Positions 8,011 through 18,328 of a stretch of 39,350 nucleotides of DNA are shown here, piece by piece. A program made the position numbers and the translations under genes. The DNA is taken from NCBI GenBank assembly GCA_017694495.1, contig JADIMU010000041.1, forward strand, positions 1 through 39,350, given 5' to 3'. Below the pieces are notes generated by a model that was given only the letters and a program-made list of their open reading frames with translations, had not been told where the DNA came from and searched no databases. The number at the start of each line of letters is the position of its first letter. Position 1 is the stretch's first letter. This DNA is from Candidatus Aphodenecus pullistercoris. GTDB lineage: Bacteria; Spirochaetota; Spirochaetia; Sphaerochaetales; Sphaerochaetaceae.

Positions 8011-9026
8011 ACCACTCGCCGATACTTCTGTTTGTTGCTGTTTGGTTTATCTGGGATTGTCCGCTCGATGAGTCCCGCTCTCAAGGCCGGATCGAGATAG
8101 TTCTGCCGGAATGTAGGACGATGCTTGAGACCAAGTCCCTCCATCAGCTCAACAGCCGACAAAGAAGCACTACCAAGCAAAGCAAGCAGACGCTTCATGT
8201 TGTCGTCAGCATAATAGCCGACTTGGTCGGTCACTTGATCGTCGACTTGGTCGGTATCATTCTCCGCAAGGGACAATCGTTTAAGACTGTCCCTTATAAT
8301 TTCAAGCATCAGCTCAACGAAACAAGCACTGTCGGCAATCCTGTCCGCTTTTGCGAGGGCTGAATAGTATTCATCCTGTCTCGTCTGGATAAGCTCCTCG
8401 ACAGGCAACCAATAGAACAGTTCCTTCCACTTGCCCAACAACAGAGTATGCCACATCCTCCCCATCCTGCCATTGCCGTCAGAAAAAGGATGGATGAATT
8501 CGAACTCATAATGCCATACTGCGCTTTTTATCAAAGTGTGAAGTCTGGATTGTCTGTACCAATCGATGAGGTCGGCAATCTGTCCTGGCACAAGTTTTGC
8601 CGGAGGTGCCATGTGCACCAACCTTTCCCCATCAAAGACTCCCACCCCGCTTGAGCGGAATCTGCCATTGTCAGGGATAAGGCCCTCCATCATTGCACCA
8701 TGGGCCCTGAGAAGATCGTCAAGTGACAGTGGCTCCAAATGCTGCATCAGCTCATAGGCATCGTATGCGTTGCGGACCTCTCGGATTTCAAGTGGATTCC
8801 CAAGCACCCTTTTACCATCGATGATTGCAGTCACCTGGTCGATCGTCAGAGTGTTGTTTTCAATCGCGAGTGACGAATGGATAGTACGGATACGGTTTGC
8901 CTTGCGTAGATGAGGCGTAGCAGGGCCACTGCCAAATGCAGAAATCCGTCCCAGCTCCTCACTGATTTCAGAGACCAGGACAGTCATCTCTGCAGAAATT
9001 GTAAATGGCGGCTTGTACGAACTCAT
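8001..9026 (-). CDS. Fic family protein (AMPylase-type) with winged-helix tail
   Basis: A 341-residue Fic-domain protein; such enzymes usually transfer AMP from ATP to hydroxyl side chains of target proteins. The core motif HPFSDGNGRMGR is intact at residues 179-190, with the catalytic His 179. The self-inhibitory helix motif (S/T)xxxE(G/N) is present as SLAIEN (52-57), placing the protein among Fics with an N-terminal inhibitory helix, normally kept off by Glu 56. Around residues 260-275 there is a short DQV repeat linker, followed by a winged-helix-like C-terminus. The start codon overlaps the stop of a 74-codon ORF (ATGA). GC content is lower than in neighbouring core genes, which fits acquired DNA. 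Target proteins are unknown. Confidence 0.93.
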   Translation of the reverse strand: MSSYKPPFTISAEMTVLVSEISEELGRISAFGSGPATPHLRKANRIRTIHSSLAIENNTLTIDQVTAIIDGKRVLGNPLEIREVRNAYDAYELMQHLEPLSLDDLLRAHGAMMEGLIPDNGRFRSSGVGVFDGERLVHMAPPAKLVPGQIADLIDWYRQSRLHTLIKSAVWHYEFEFIHPFSDGNGRMGRMWHTLLLGKWKELFYWLPVEELIQTRQDEYYSALAKADRIADSACFVELMLEIIRDSLKRLSLAENDTDQVDDQVTDQVGYYADDNMKRLLALLGSASLSAVELMEGLGLKHRPTFRQNYLDPALRAGLIERTIPDKPNSNKQKYRRVVQS

Positions 9027-9247
9027 CGTTCACCTCGAACAATCGATTCAGCAGCAGTCATCCAACCAATCAATCTCAGCTGCCCAGGTTCATGTATAGA
9101 GGCTGCCAGATGAGTGGATGCAACCTCGCAAATGACGACTTTTAAGCTGAGAGGACTGACCACATGCTCCATGTCAAGATTATACCCATATTCAACGAGG
9201 TTTAATACTACAAGAACATCGCTCCAGCCAAATTCAAACCATGGCAC
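9023..9247 (-). CDS. Small hypothetical protein coupled to the Fic gene
   Basis: A 74-codon ORF whose stop overlaps the Fic start in an ATGA junction, with AAGGA shortly upstream of its ATG (9247). These two facts suggest a translated leader or small partner. I do not recognise the sequence; it is neutral, with a hydrophobic middle and no motif. It could be a remnant of a longer gene. The Fic protein already carries its own inhibitory helix, so a separate antitoxin would not be needed. Confidence 0.35.
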   Translation of the reverse strand: MPWFEFGWSDVLVVLNLVEYGYNLDMEHVVSPLSLKVVICEVASTHLAASIHEPGQLRLIGWMTAAESIVRGER

Positions 9248-9271
9248 ATCCTTCTCAGTCGATTATTTTTA

Positions 9272-9323
9272 GAATGAGTGTGTCATTCGAAACGACATGG
9301 ATTGAGAATTCATCCGAATGAAT
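9272..9323. promoter_or_regulatory. Two related inverted repeats upstream of the small RHH gene
   Basis: GAATGA and TCATTC surround GTGTG (9272-9288), and ATTCAT and ATGAAT surround CCGA (9308-9323). Both share the AATGA/TCATT core and lie between the Fic-side ORF and the ribbon-helix-helix gene. A TACAAT -10-like box follows at 9323-9328. An autoregulatory operator is a reasonable inference. Confidence 0.35.
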
Positions 9324-9346
9324 ACAATACACGCAGGAGGCTTGCC

Positions 9347-9589
9347 ATGAGCAGAAAGATTGGAGATGGAATTACGGCGAAACAGCGCTATGACAAGGCA
9401 CACAAGGTCAACTTCTCCCTTCGCCTGACAGACACGACAGACGCTGACATAATCCGTCAGCTGAGGAGTCAGGACAGCATTCAGGGCTACATCAAGCGAC
9501 TGATTCGGGAGGACGTTGCGAAGCAAGTCTCCGTTTCAGATCTTTCCAAACCTGAATACACAGACAGGGCCACACGGCCCTGCCCTTGA
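9347..9589 (+). CDS. Small ribbon-helix-helix-like protein
   Basis: An 80-residue basic protein. The start at 9347 follows a clear AGGAGG; an upstream ATG at 9278 would add 23 residues across the control region. Residues about 18-50 (VNFSLRLTD, then two helices ending YIKRLIREDV) fit an Arc/CopG-type ribbon-helix-helix fold, used by many antitoxins and plasmid or phage repressors. It is divergent from the Fic block, so it may regulate it or simply itself through the nearby repeats. I cannot assign a toxin partner. Confidence 0.65.
   Translation: MSRKIGDGITAKQRYDKAHKVNFSLRLTDTTDADIIRQLRSQDSIQGYIKRLIREDVAKQVSVSDLSKPEYTDRATRPCP
9565..9582. terminator. Terminator-like hairpin between convergent genes
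   Basis: Perfect arms CAGGGCC and GGCCCTG around ACAC, overlapping the last codons of the RHH gene. No clear T-run follows on either strand, so this is only a terminator-like stem for two convergent genes. Confidence 0.3.
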
Positions 9590-9615
9590 TGTGTCCAGAT
9601 TGTCTGGAGCCGGAC

Positions 9616-11118
9616 CTAGTCCTGCTCCTTGATGCCACGGAGGATCTTGTCCTTCTTCCTGAGGCGGGGGTTGATCTTCTTCTCGACCAGCGTCACGCAG
9701 CGCGTCATGATTGCGCTGATCACGAAGTACATGATCGCAGTGACGATCAGGGGGAAGAAGGCTTCGTAGGTGCGGCTTCTGACCAGATCGCTTATCTTGG
9801 TCAGGTCGAGGACCGCAATGTAGCCGACGACGGAGGTCTCCTTGATCAGCGTCACCACCTCGTTGCGGTAGATCGGCAGGAAGTGCTGGGCCGCCTGGGG
9901 CAGGATGATGCGGAAGAAGCTCTGACCATCCGAGTAGCCCATGGCGCGGGAAGCCTCGAACTGGCCCCGCCCGATGGCGTTGCATCCGACACGCAGCATG
10001 TCGATCATCGAGCACGCGAACATCAGGGAGAAGCCTACGACGGACACCCAGGTGCCGCTGAGCGACGATGAGCCGAAGACGATGTAGTACAGGATCATCA
10101 GCAGCAGGACGGTGGGCATGCCGTGGATCAGCCAGAGGAAGACGTTTGTCAGCCTGTTGGCAAAGACGTTGCCCTTGCGGCATGCCATGAAGACGAGGAA
10201 GCCCAGGATGGTTCCGAAGAGGATGGAGCTCACCGTGATCAGTATCGTGATGCCTGCGCCCTGGATGAAGAGCTTCCACCTGCCCTCACGGATAAAGGTC
10301 TTGTTGAAGCTCTCTGTCAGCTGCTGGAAGAAGCTCTGGCTCTCATCCGACTCGCCCATGACGACAAGGCGGATCGGCGTGGTGTAGTAGACGTCGGAAA
10401 GGGTTCCCGTCTCGTTGCGCTCGGCGCTGACGACGATGTTCATTCCGATATCGTACTTGCCCGTCTCGACACCCGGTGCGATGGCCTCGAAGGGCACTTC
10501 GTAGAACTCGGGCTCATAGCCGTAGGCGCGGGCGAAGCGGCAGATGAAATCGACATCGAAGCCGGAGATGTGGCCGTTGCTTATGAAGCTGAAGGGCTCG
10601 TAGCCTCCCTCGACAGCGACGGCGATCTTCCCGTTCTCTCCGGTGAAGCCAGAAACGTCACAAGTGTCGTTGACCGGATCGAAGTCGGCGATCCAGTAGT
10701 CGTAGAGCTCGTCGAGCAGACCGTTCTCCCAGCTGTCGGCGATGAACTGGTTGAGCTCGGACAGAAGCCTGTCCTGCCTCTCGTTCTCGCCGATGATGCA
10801 TGTGGCGTTGATGTATCCTGCCGGCTCCTCGAGCACAGTCAGCTCGGGATGGTTCTTCTTCTGGACACCGTAGCTGACCTCCTCGATCAGGTAGGCGTCG
10901 ACCTTGCCGGACTGGAGCGCCAGTATCATGTCGTTCGGCATCGTATAGTACTGGAAGGTCGTGTCAGGCACACGGTCCTGGATCAGCTCCTCGTAGAGTA
11001 CGGCCGTCTGGACACCGATGTCATGACCATTGAGGTCCTCGATGGTGGTGAACTCGCCGACGGCGAAGATGGGAGCCAGGCAGAGCAGCAGGCCCACGAT
11101 GGCGGCAATCTTTCTCAT
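9616..11118 (-). CDS. Amino-acid ABC transporter: fused substrate-binding and permease protein
   Basis: A 500-residue protein combining a polar amino-acid binding region with a His/Glu-type permease. A signal peptide (about 1-20) is followed by a segment matching the second half of an SBP_bac_3 domain (IEDLNGHDIGVQTAV to WIADF, about 25-145). Next comes a segment matching its first half (GKIAVAVEGGYEPFSF to VYYTTPIRLVV, about 165-255), so the halves are in reversed order compared with a normal binding protein. The permease follows (about 275-490) with several membrane helices and the EAA-loop region (FEASRAMGYSDGQSFFRIILPQA). AGGAGGAATAA-type SD lies before the ATG. The ATPase gene is 3 bases upstream in the same operon. 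The substrate is probably a polar amino acid. Confidence 0.88.
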   Translation of the reverse strand: MRKIAAIVGLLLCLAPIFAVGEFTTIEDLNGHDIGVQTAVLYEELIQDRVPDTTFQYYTMPNDMILALQSGKVDAYLIEEVSYGVQKKNHPELTVLEEPAGYINATCIIGENERQDRLLSELNQFIADSWENGLLDELYDYWIADFDPVNDTCDVSGFTGENGKIAVAVEGGYEPFSFISNGHISGFDVDFICRFARAYGYEPEFYEVPFEAIAPGVETGKYDIGMNIVVSAERNETGTLSDVYYTTPIRLVVMGESDESQSFFQQLTESFNKTFIREGRWKLFIQGAGITILITVSSILFGTILGFLVFMACRKGNVFANRLTNVFLWLIHGMPTVLLLMILYYIVFGSSSLSGTWVSVVGFSLMFACSMIDMLRVGCNAIGRGQFEASRAMGYSDGQSFFRIILPQAAQHFLPIYRNEVVTLIKETSVVGYIAVLDLTKISDLVRSRTYEAFFPLIVTAIMYFVISAIMTRCVTLVEKKINPRLRKKDKILRGIKEQD

Positions 11119-11121
11119 GGC

Positions 11122-12243
11122 TTATTCCTCCACCCAGCGGAAACGCATCGTGACCATGTGCTCATAGCCCATGGGATCGTCGGTGACATCGGTCTGGAGC
11201 AGCTCGGTGGTCGGCTCGGCAAGGAGGTTCTGGAAGAGCTTGCTGCCGGAAGTCGTCACATCGAACTTCACGCCCTTGTAGCACACGAGCATGGAGAGTA
11301 TGTCGAGCTTCTCCGAATACTCGACCTTGACGAGGATGTCGATGTCGTCCCCACTCTCGGGGACGATGTTGTTCATGCATATCTCCTCGAAGGCGACGGA
11401 GAGCTTGCTCAGCCTCTCGGCCTCGATCAGAAGCTTCTCGCCATAGGCGGACAGTTCGTCGTTCATGGCCTCGACGTCGAAGTCGGCGCTCTGGATGCGG
11501 TAGGTCAGCGAGCTCAGACGCTGGATGAAGCGCTTCGTGATCTCCTTCTGCGGATGCTCGAAGATCTGGCGGGGAGTGCCCTCCTCGTAGATGACGCCGT
11601 CGTACATGAAGAGGATGCGGTTGCTGATCTTGCGCGCGAAGTCCATCTCATGGGTGACGATCATCATCGTGCGCCCGCTCTTGGCGAGCATCTTGATGAC
11701 GGACTGGACCTCGCCGATCATCGAAGGGTCGAGGGCGCTCGTCGGCTCGTCGAAGAGGATGATGTCGGGATCCATGGCCAGAGTGCGGGCGATGGCGATC
11801 CTCTGCTGCTGGCCGCCGGACAGCTCGTCCGGATAGTTGAAGACCTTGCTTGCCAGACCGACCTGCTGGAGGAGGTACATGGCCTTGTCATAGGCCTCCT
11901 GGCGGCTGCGGCCAAGGAGCGTGATCTGGGGATTCATGACATTCTCGATGATCGTCAGATGGCCGAAGAGGTTGAAGGACTGGAAGACCATTCCCATCTT
12001 CTTGCGGATCTCGTTGAGGTTGCATCCGCGCTGGGTGATGTCCTGACCGTCGACGATGATGCTGCCCGAGGTAGGCTCCGTCAACATGTTGATGCATCTG
12101 AGCAAGGTGGACTTGCCGGTGCCCGAGGGGCCTATGATGCTGATCACATCCCCGTCATTGATCGTGATGTCGATGTCCTTGAGCGGAATCGTGTCATCAT
12201 CGAAAACCTTTCTAAGGTGCCTGATTTCTATCACTGCGCCCAC
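11122..12243 (-). CDS. Amino-acid ABC transporter ATP-binding protein with C-terminal extension
   Basis: The first ~250 residues are a GlnQ-type ATPase: Walker A GPSGTGKST, Q-loop MVFQSFNLFGHL, signature LSGGQQQRIAIAR, Walker B ILFDEPTSALD and switch His VTHEMDF. It energises the adjacent fused permease. Unusually, about 120 further residues follow. They include AFEEICMNNIV, resembling the N-box (ExxxN) of GHKL ATPases of the anti-sigma (RsbW/SpoIIAB) kind, and an alternating beta pattern afterwards; the other GHKL boxes are not clear. The reported start is GTG 12243; a GTG at 12234 (giving MIEIRHLRKVF) has GGGGGTGG upstream and matches the family better. The ATPase call is firm; the tail assignment is tentative. 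Confidence 0.9.
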   Translation of the reverse strand: MGAVIEIRHLRKVFDDDTIPLKDIDITINDGDVISIIGPSGTGKSTLLRCINMLTEPTSGSIIVDGQDITQRGCNLNEIRKKMGMVFQSFNLFGHLTIIENVMNPQITLLGRSRQEAYDKAMYLLQQVGLASKVFNYPDELSGGQQQRIAIARTLAMDPDIILFDEPTSALDPSMIGEVQSVIKMLAKSGRTMMIVTHEMDFARKISNRILFMYDGVIYEEGTPRQIFEHPQKEITKRFIQRLSSLTYRIQSADFDVEAMNDELSAYGEKLLIEAERLSKLSVAFEEICMNNIVPESGDDIDILVKVEYSEKLDILSMLVCYKGVKFDVTTSGSKLFQNLLAEPTTELLQTDVTDDPMGYEHMVTMRFRWVEE

Positions 12244-12261
12244 CCCCGGAAAGATGATGTG

Positions 12262-12278
12262 CTTGCCTGCAAGGCAAG
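12262..12278. promoter_or_regulatory. Inverted repeat upstream of the amino-acid transporter operon
   Basis: Perfect 7-base arms CTTGCCT and AGGCAAG around GCA, immediately downstream of a minus-strand TATTAG (12287-12282), so it would overlap the transcription start. This is a classic repressor position; the regulator is unknown. Confidence 0.45.
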
Positions 12279-12378
12279 GTACTAATAGCAGATTCAGGGG
12301 ATTAGGGCCATAGCTTTTGGGAAAAAAGTCGAAAAACTTTGCATCTCTAGCCGCGTCATCGTTTTGGACGAAGCAAAA

Positions 12379-12678
12379 TCACTCGTACAGCTCCTCCACA
12401 TGCTCCAGTCCGGTGCAGAGGATCCGCTCTATGTGGTCGTCCGAGAGGCGGTAGTAGACGCTGCGTCCGTCCTTGCGCGAGCGCACGAGGCGCGAGGAGC
12501 GCAGCACCCTCAGCTGGCCGCTGATCGCGCTCTGCGTCATTCCCAGCGCCGAAGCGATGTCGTTGACCTTGGCCTCCCCCGAGCGCAGCAGGAAGAGGAT
12601 GCGCAGCCTCGTGACGTCTGCGAAGTTCTTGAAGAAGTCGGCGATGTCGACCAGCTCGTCCTGCGTGAAATAGTCCAT
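12379..12678 (-). CDS. ArsR/SmtB family repressor with alpha-5 zinc-type site
   Basis: A 99-residue winged-helix repressor. ADVTRLRILFLL (about 20-31) and MTQSAISGQLRVLRSSRLV (47-65) are the usual ArsR helix-turn-helix, followed by the wing DGRSVYYRLS. At the C-terminus the residues D80-x-H82-x10-H93-x2-E96 match exactly the alpha-5 metal site (D-x-H-x10-H-x2-E/H) of the zinc sensors SmtB and CzrA. It is therefore predicted to release DNA on zinc or cobalt binding. The start at 12678 follows GAGGAGAGGG; longer readings of this frame are spurious. It lies 13 bases downstream of the GNAT gene, in the same operon. No metal transporter is adjacent, so its regulon may be elsewhere or include the GNAT gene. 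Confidence 0.9.
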   Translation of the reverse strand: MDYFTQDELVDIADFFKNFADVTRLRILFLLRSGEAKVNDIASALGMTQSAISGQLRVLRSSRLVRSRKDGRSVYYRLSDDHIERILCTGLEHVEELYE

Positions 12679-12691
12679 ATCCCTCTCCTCC

Positions 12692-13384
12692 TCAATCCTT
12701 CCAGAGCCACCACACTGGCCTCTCGCCCTTCTCCAGTCCGATCTTCTCCTGGAGGCGCTGGCTCGCCTGGTTCGAGAAGAAGACGTGGCAGTATGGCACG
12801 GTGCCCCTTTCCAAGGCCCTTCTGATGTCAGCCCTCTCCAGGGCCTCTCCAAGACCGTGGCGGCGGTATTCCTCGAAAACGTGGAGCATACCCATGCTGC
12901 CCTCGCTGTGGAAGCCGACATAGCCGGCGAGCTGTCCGTCGACGTAGGCGCCGATGATGTCGCCATTCTCGAGATGGCGCCTGATGTCCTCCTCGTCGGC
13001 GAGGTTGTAGCTGGACATGATGGCGTCGAAGTGGCTGGAATCCAGGACGCGGAAGTCGCATTCAGGCACCTCGATGGATGACTTCCACCAGGAATAGGAC
13101 CAGCAGCCCTCCTCGTTCGAGTAGCCGCCATCCTCGATCAGATAGCGTCTCAGTTCCTCGTCGTGGACGCACACCAGAGGCCAGCGGCCGGAGATGATGC
13201 TTGCCATGTCCTGTATCGGGCAGAAGCGCGCGACTGAGCACATCTGGTCGCCCAGGGCCACGATGATGCCATCATCGTCGTCCTTGACCACATGGCCATC
13301 CTTCTGGTCCAGCAGGGCGATCATGTCGACATAGGACAGACGGTCCAGCTGCATGAGCCTCTTTGCAGTAATCCCACTCGTCAT
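12692..13384 (-). CDS. GNAT family N-acetyltransferase
   Basis: A 230-residue protein. The C-terminal ~120 residues have the GNAT pattern: QLAGYVGFHSEGSMGMLHV strands, then YRRHGLGEALERADIRRAL as the acetyl-CoA-binding loop and helix (R-x-x-G-x-G/A), and SNQASQRLQEKIG as motif B. The N-terminal ~110 residues resemble the extended part of GNAT proteins that carry two half-domains. The substrate is unknown. It is the first gene of a two-gene operon with the ArsR repressor. An ATG at 13384 is used although no strong SD precedes it; a later ATG (MQLDRLSYVD) is possible. Confidence 0.82.
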   Translation of the reverse strand: MTSGITAKRLMQLDRLSYVDMIALLDQKDGHVVKDDDDGIIVALGDQMCSVARFCPIQDMASIISGRWPLVCVHDEELRRYLIEDGGYSNEEGCWSYSWWKSSIEVPECDFRVLDSSHFDAIMSSYNLADEEDIRRHLENGDIIGAYVDGQLAGYVGFHSEGSMGMLHVFEEYRRHGLGEALERADIRRALERGTVPYCHVFFSNQASQRLQEKIGLEKGERPVWWLWKD

Positions 13385-13432
13385 GGCTGTGGCTTAGCAG
13401 ACCACCGGCTTCCTCGTCAAGGACAATTGGGC

Positions 13433-13438
13433 TATATT
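13433..13438 (+). promoter_or_regulatory. -10 box of gltA
   Basis: TATATT lies 26 bases before the gltA ATG; the transcript leader would contain AAGGAGG. The -35 element is weak (TTCCTC). Confidence 0.45.
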
Positions 13439-13464
13439 CCAGTCAAAGAGCAAGGAGGCTCGAG

Positions 13465-14763
<1,299 letters not shown>

Positions 14764-14767
14764 ATTC

Positions 14768-15123
14768 ATGAATATCGACGAGCTGATGGACAGGAAGGTC
14801 TTCGTCGTATGCGGAGACACAGTCAATCCCCAGAAGTACGCATACAGGATCAAGGAGGCCCTGATCGCCGACGGCCACAGCGTATACGCCGTGGGCAAGG
14901 AGCTTGGAAGCCTTGACGAAGTGGGCGAGAAGATCGAGGTCCTCGACCTGTGCATCAGGGCCGACAGGGGCTACGACCTCATCAAGGCCTACAATGGCGA
15001 CATCGGGGCCGTCATCATCCAGCCCGGCGCGGGAAGCCCCCAGATCGAGGCACTGCTCGACGAGAGGGGCATTCCCTGGCTCAACGGCTGCGTGCTGAGG
15101 GCCCTGGAAGCGAAAGGCCGCCT

Positions 15124-15127
<4 letters not shown>
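14768..15127 (+). CDS. CoA-binding domain protein (YccU-like)
   Basis: A 119-residue single Rossmann-fold protein of the CoA_binding_2 type. Supporting features are the N-terminal strand KVFVVCGDTVNPQKYAYRI, VYAVG near residue 42, the central strand VLDLCIRADRGYDLI and GAVIIQPGAGSPQIEALL near the C-terminal half. Family members bind CoA but their role is not established. The position 4 bases after gltA suggests a link to acyl-CoA use there. GAGAGG lies before the ATG. The stop overlaps the convergent isocitrate dehydrogenase stop by 4 bases. Confidence 0.8.
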
Positions 15128-16297
<1,170 letters not shown>

Positions 16298-16305
<8 letters not shown>

Positions 16306-18253
16306 CGATGTGGCTCCTCACCTGGTTGAGTCTGCCTCCCGCCACAAGCATCTCTGCCTGGAGGGGAGTGATCTCAAGCTTCATCTCATAGACCTTGCCC
16401 GTAGTCAGGCAGCGGACAGCGACGCTCTTGCCTTCAAGCGCCGCCATCACCTGGCCGGGTGCGTCGTCGATCTCGAGATCCTGTCCCATCTGCAGCTCCT
16501 CATAGTCCTCCTGGCTCGCTATCACAAGGGGCAGGATGCCGAAGTTGCACAGGTTCGCCTGGTGGATGCGCTCGATCGAGAGGGCCATGACGGCCTTGAC
16601 GCCAAGGTACATCGGACAGATGGCGGCGTGCTCCCTCGAGGAGCCCTGGCCGTAGCTCTGGCCTGCGACGATGAAGGCGGCCCTGCCCTCATCCCGCAAG
16701 GCGGATGCGCGGCGCGGGAAGTCCGAATCCACGTTCTCGAAGACGTAGTTGGAATAGACGGGTATGTTGGAGCGGTACTTCAGCCGGGCACCGGCAGGCA
16801 TGATGTGGTCCGTCGTGATTTTGTCGCCGACCTTGATCGCCACTTCTCCCCTGACCGACTTGGCCATTGGCTCGCATTGCGGTCCCTGGCCGATGTTCGG
16901 CCCGCGGAGGATCTCGACATCAGAGCCATCCTCAGGCGGGAAGATGAGCATGCCGTCGTCGACGGGGAAGTGGTCCACCTTTGGAGGCTCGACGGCCTTG
17001 ACTTCATCCTGGGCCAGAGGATCCGTGATGACGCCAGTGAGGGCGCTCAGCGCGGCGACCTCGGGACTGACGAGATAGACCTGGGCGCTGGCGGTACCGC
17101 TGCGCCCTTCGAAGTTGCGGTTGTTCGTCCTCAGCGAGACTGCATTGCTGCCAGGACTCTGGTGGTTGCCGATGCAGAATCCGCATGCCGTCTCAAGGAT
17201 GCGCGCTCCTGCCCTCACAAGGCGCTCGAGCGTGCCGTCCTGGCCCATCATCAGAAGGACTTGGCGGCTGCCGGGAGCGACGCCGAAGGAGACGGAGGGG
17301 GCCACCTTCCGTCCCTCGAGCAGACGGCCGACCTTGTAGATGTCGGCGTATGAGGAGTTCGTGCATGAACCGACGAGCACCTGGTCGACCTTGAGGCCCG
17401 CAAGCTGGCTGACGGGCTTCACATTGCCGGGAGAATGGGGACATGCGGCCATCGGAACGAGACTGGAAAGGTCGATTGTGAAATGGTCGTCATACTCTGC
17501 TCCCTCGTCGGCCTCGAGCGGATGGAAGCGCTCGGACCTGCCCTGGGCGGCGAGGAAGGAGCGCGTCACATCGTCCGCAGGGAAGATGGAGAAGGTCACA
17601 CCGCACTCGGCGCCCATGTTGCATATCGTGGCGCGCTCAGGCACAGTGAGCGTCCCCACTCCCTCGCCCGCATACTCGAAGACTGTGTTGACGTTCCCCT
17701 TCACGCCGAAGCGCTCAAGGACGCGCAGGATGACATCCTTTGCTGTGACGAAGGGCCTCAGGGCACCTTTGAGCTCGATCCTGACGACTCTGGGACAGAC
17801 GAGCGGGAAGGGAACTCCCGCCATCGCCAGGGCGACATCAAGGCCTCCGGCCCCGATGGCCGCCATGCCCAGAGCGCCGCCTGTCGGGGTATGGCTGTCG
17901 GAGCCGAGCAGCGTCTTGCCGCACTCTCCGAAGCGTTCGAGATGGACCTGGTGGCATATGCCGTTGCCGGCCTTGGAGAAGACGACGCCCTTGGCCGCCG
18001 CGACGGACTGGAGATAGCGGTGGTCGTCCGCGTTCTCGTATCCCACCTGTATCGTATTGTGATCGACGTAGCTCACCGCAAGCTCGTTGCGCACCCTGTC
18101 CAGCCCAATCGATTCGAACTGTAGATAGGCCATCGTTCCAGTAGCGTCCTGAGTGAGCGTCTGGTCGATCCTGATCGAGATCCCCCTACCCGGCTCGAGC
18201 TGGCCCTCGACCAGGTGGCTGGAGAGTACCTTCTGTGTGATGTTCAGCTTCAA
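16298..18253 (-). CDS. Aconitate hydratase
   Basis: A 651-residue [4Fe-4S] aconitase interconverting citrate and isocitrate. The cluster cysteines are in VGSCTNSSY (about 295) and ACGFCIGNHQSPGSNAVS (about 355). Other landmarks are RIDQTLTQDATGTMAYL, GSDSHTPTGGALGMAA, RTNNRNFEGRSG, GDKITTDHIMPAG and GSSREHAAICPMYLGV near the C-terminus. The size matches the shorter mitochondrial-like bacterial class. I take TTG 18253 as the start because GGAGG lies 7 bases upstream and the protein then begins with the family-typical KLNITQKVL; a GTG at 18259 overlaps the SD. The gene runs straight into icd (8-base overlap), so both are made from one transcript. Confidence 0.95.
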
Positions 18254-18280
18254 TTGCACACCTCCATTCCGCTTTGAAGC

Positions 18281-18310
18281 AATCTAGCACATTGACAGAT
18301 GGGCTTTCAA
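18281..18310 (-). promoter_or_regulatory. Aconitase-icd promoter
   Basis: Minus-strand TTGAAA (18310-18305) and TAGATT (18286-18281) with an 18-base spacer, about 28 bases upstream of the TTG start. It overlaps the divergent yuiD-like promoter. Confidence 0.5.
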
Positions 18311-18320
18311 TTGGAACAAT
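18292..18320 (+). promoter_or_regulatory. Promoter of the YuiD-like gene, predicting a leaderless mRNA
   Basis: TTGACA (18292-18297), 17 bases, then AACAAT (18315-18320). Transcription would begin near 18327, two bases before the GTG at 18329. Confidence 0.5.
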
Positions 18321-18328
18321 CGGTCAGT

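Noticed and set aside
8228-8275. Repeated DQV-coding units in the Fic gene, considered as a tandem repeat array
   Set aside because: Only about three short units; similar linkers are common in Fic proteins.
10123-12285. A 720-codon open frame on the plus strand opposite the amino-acid transporter
   Set aside because: Antisense shadow of two well-identified genes; the product has no recognisable domain and a repetitive acidic composition caused by GC-rich codons.
12692-13131. N-terminal extension of the ArsR frame into the GNAT gene
   Set aside because: The extension is an out-of-frame reading of the GNAT gene; the ArsR start at 12678 has its own SD.
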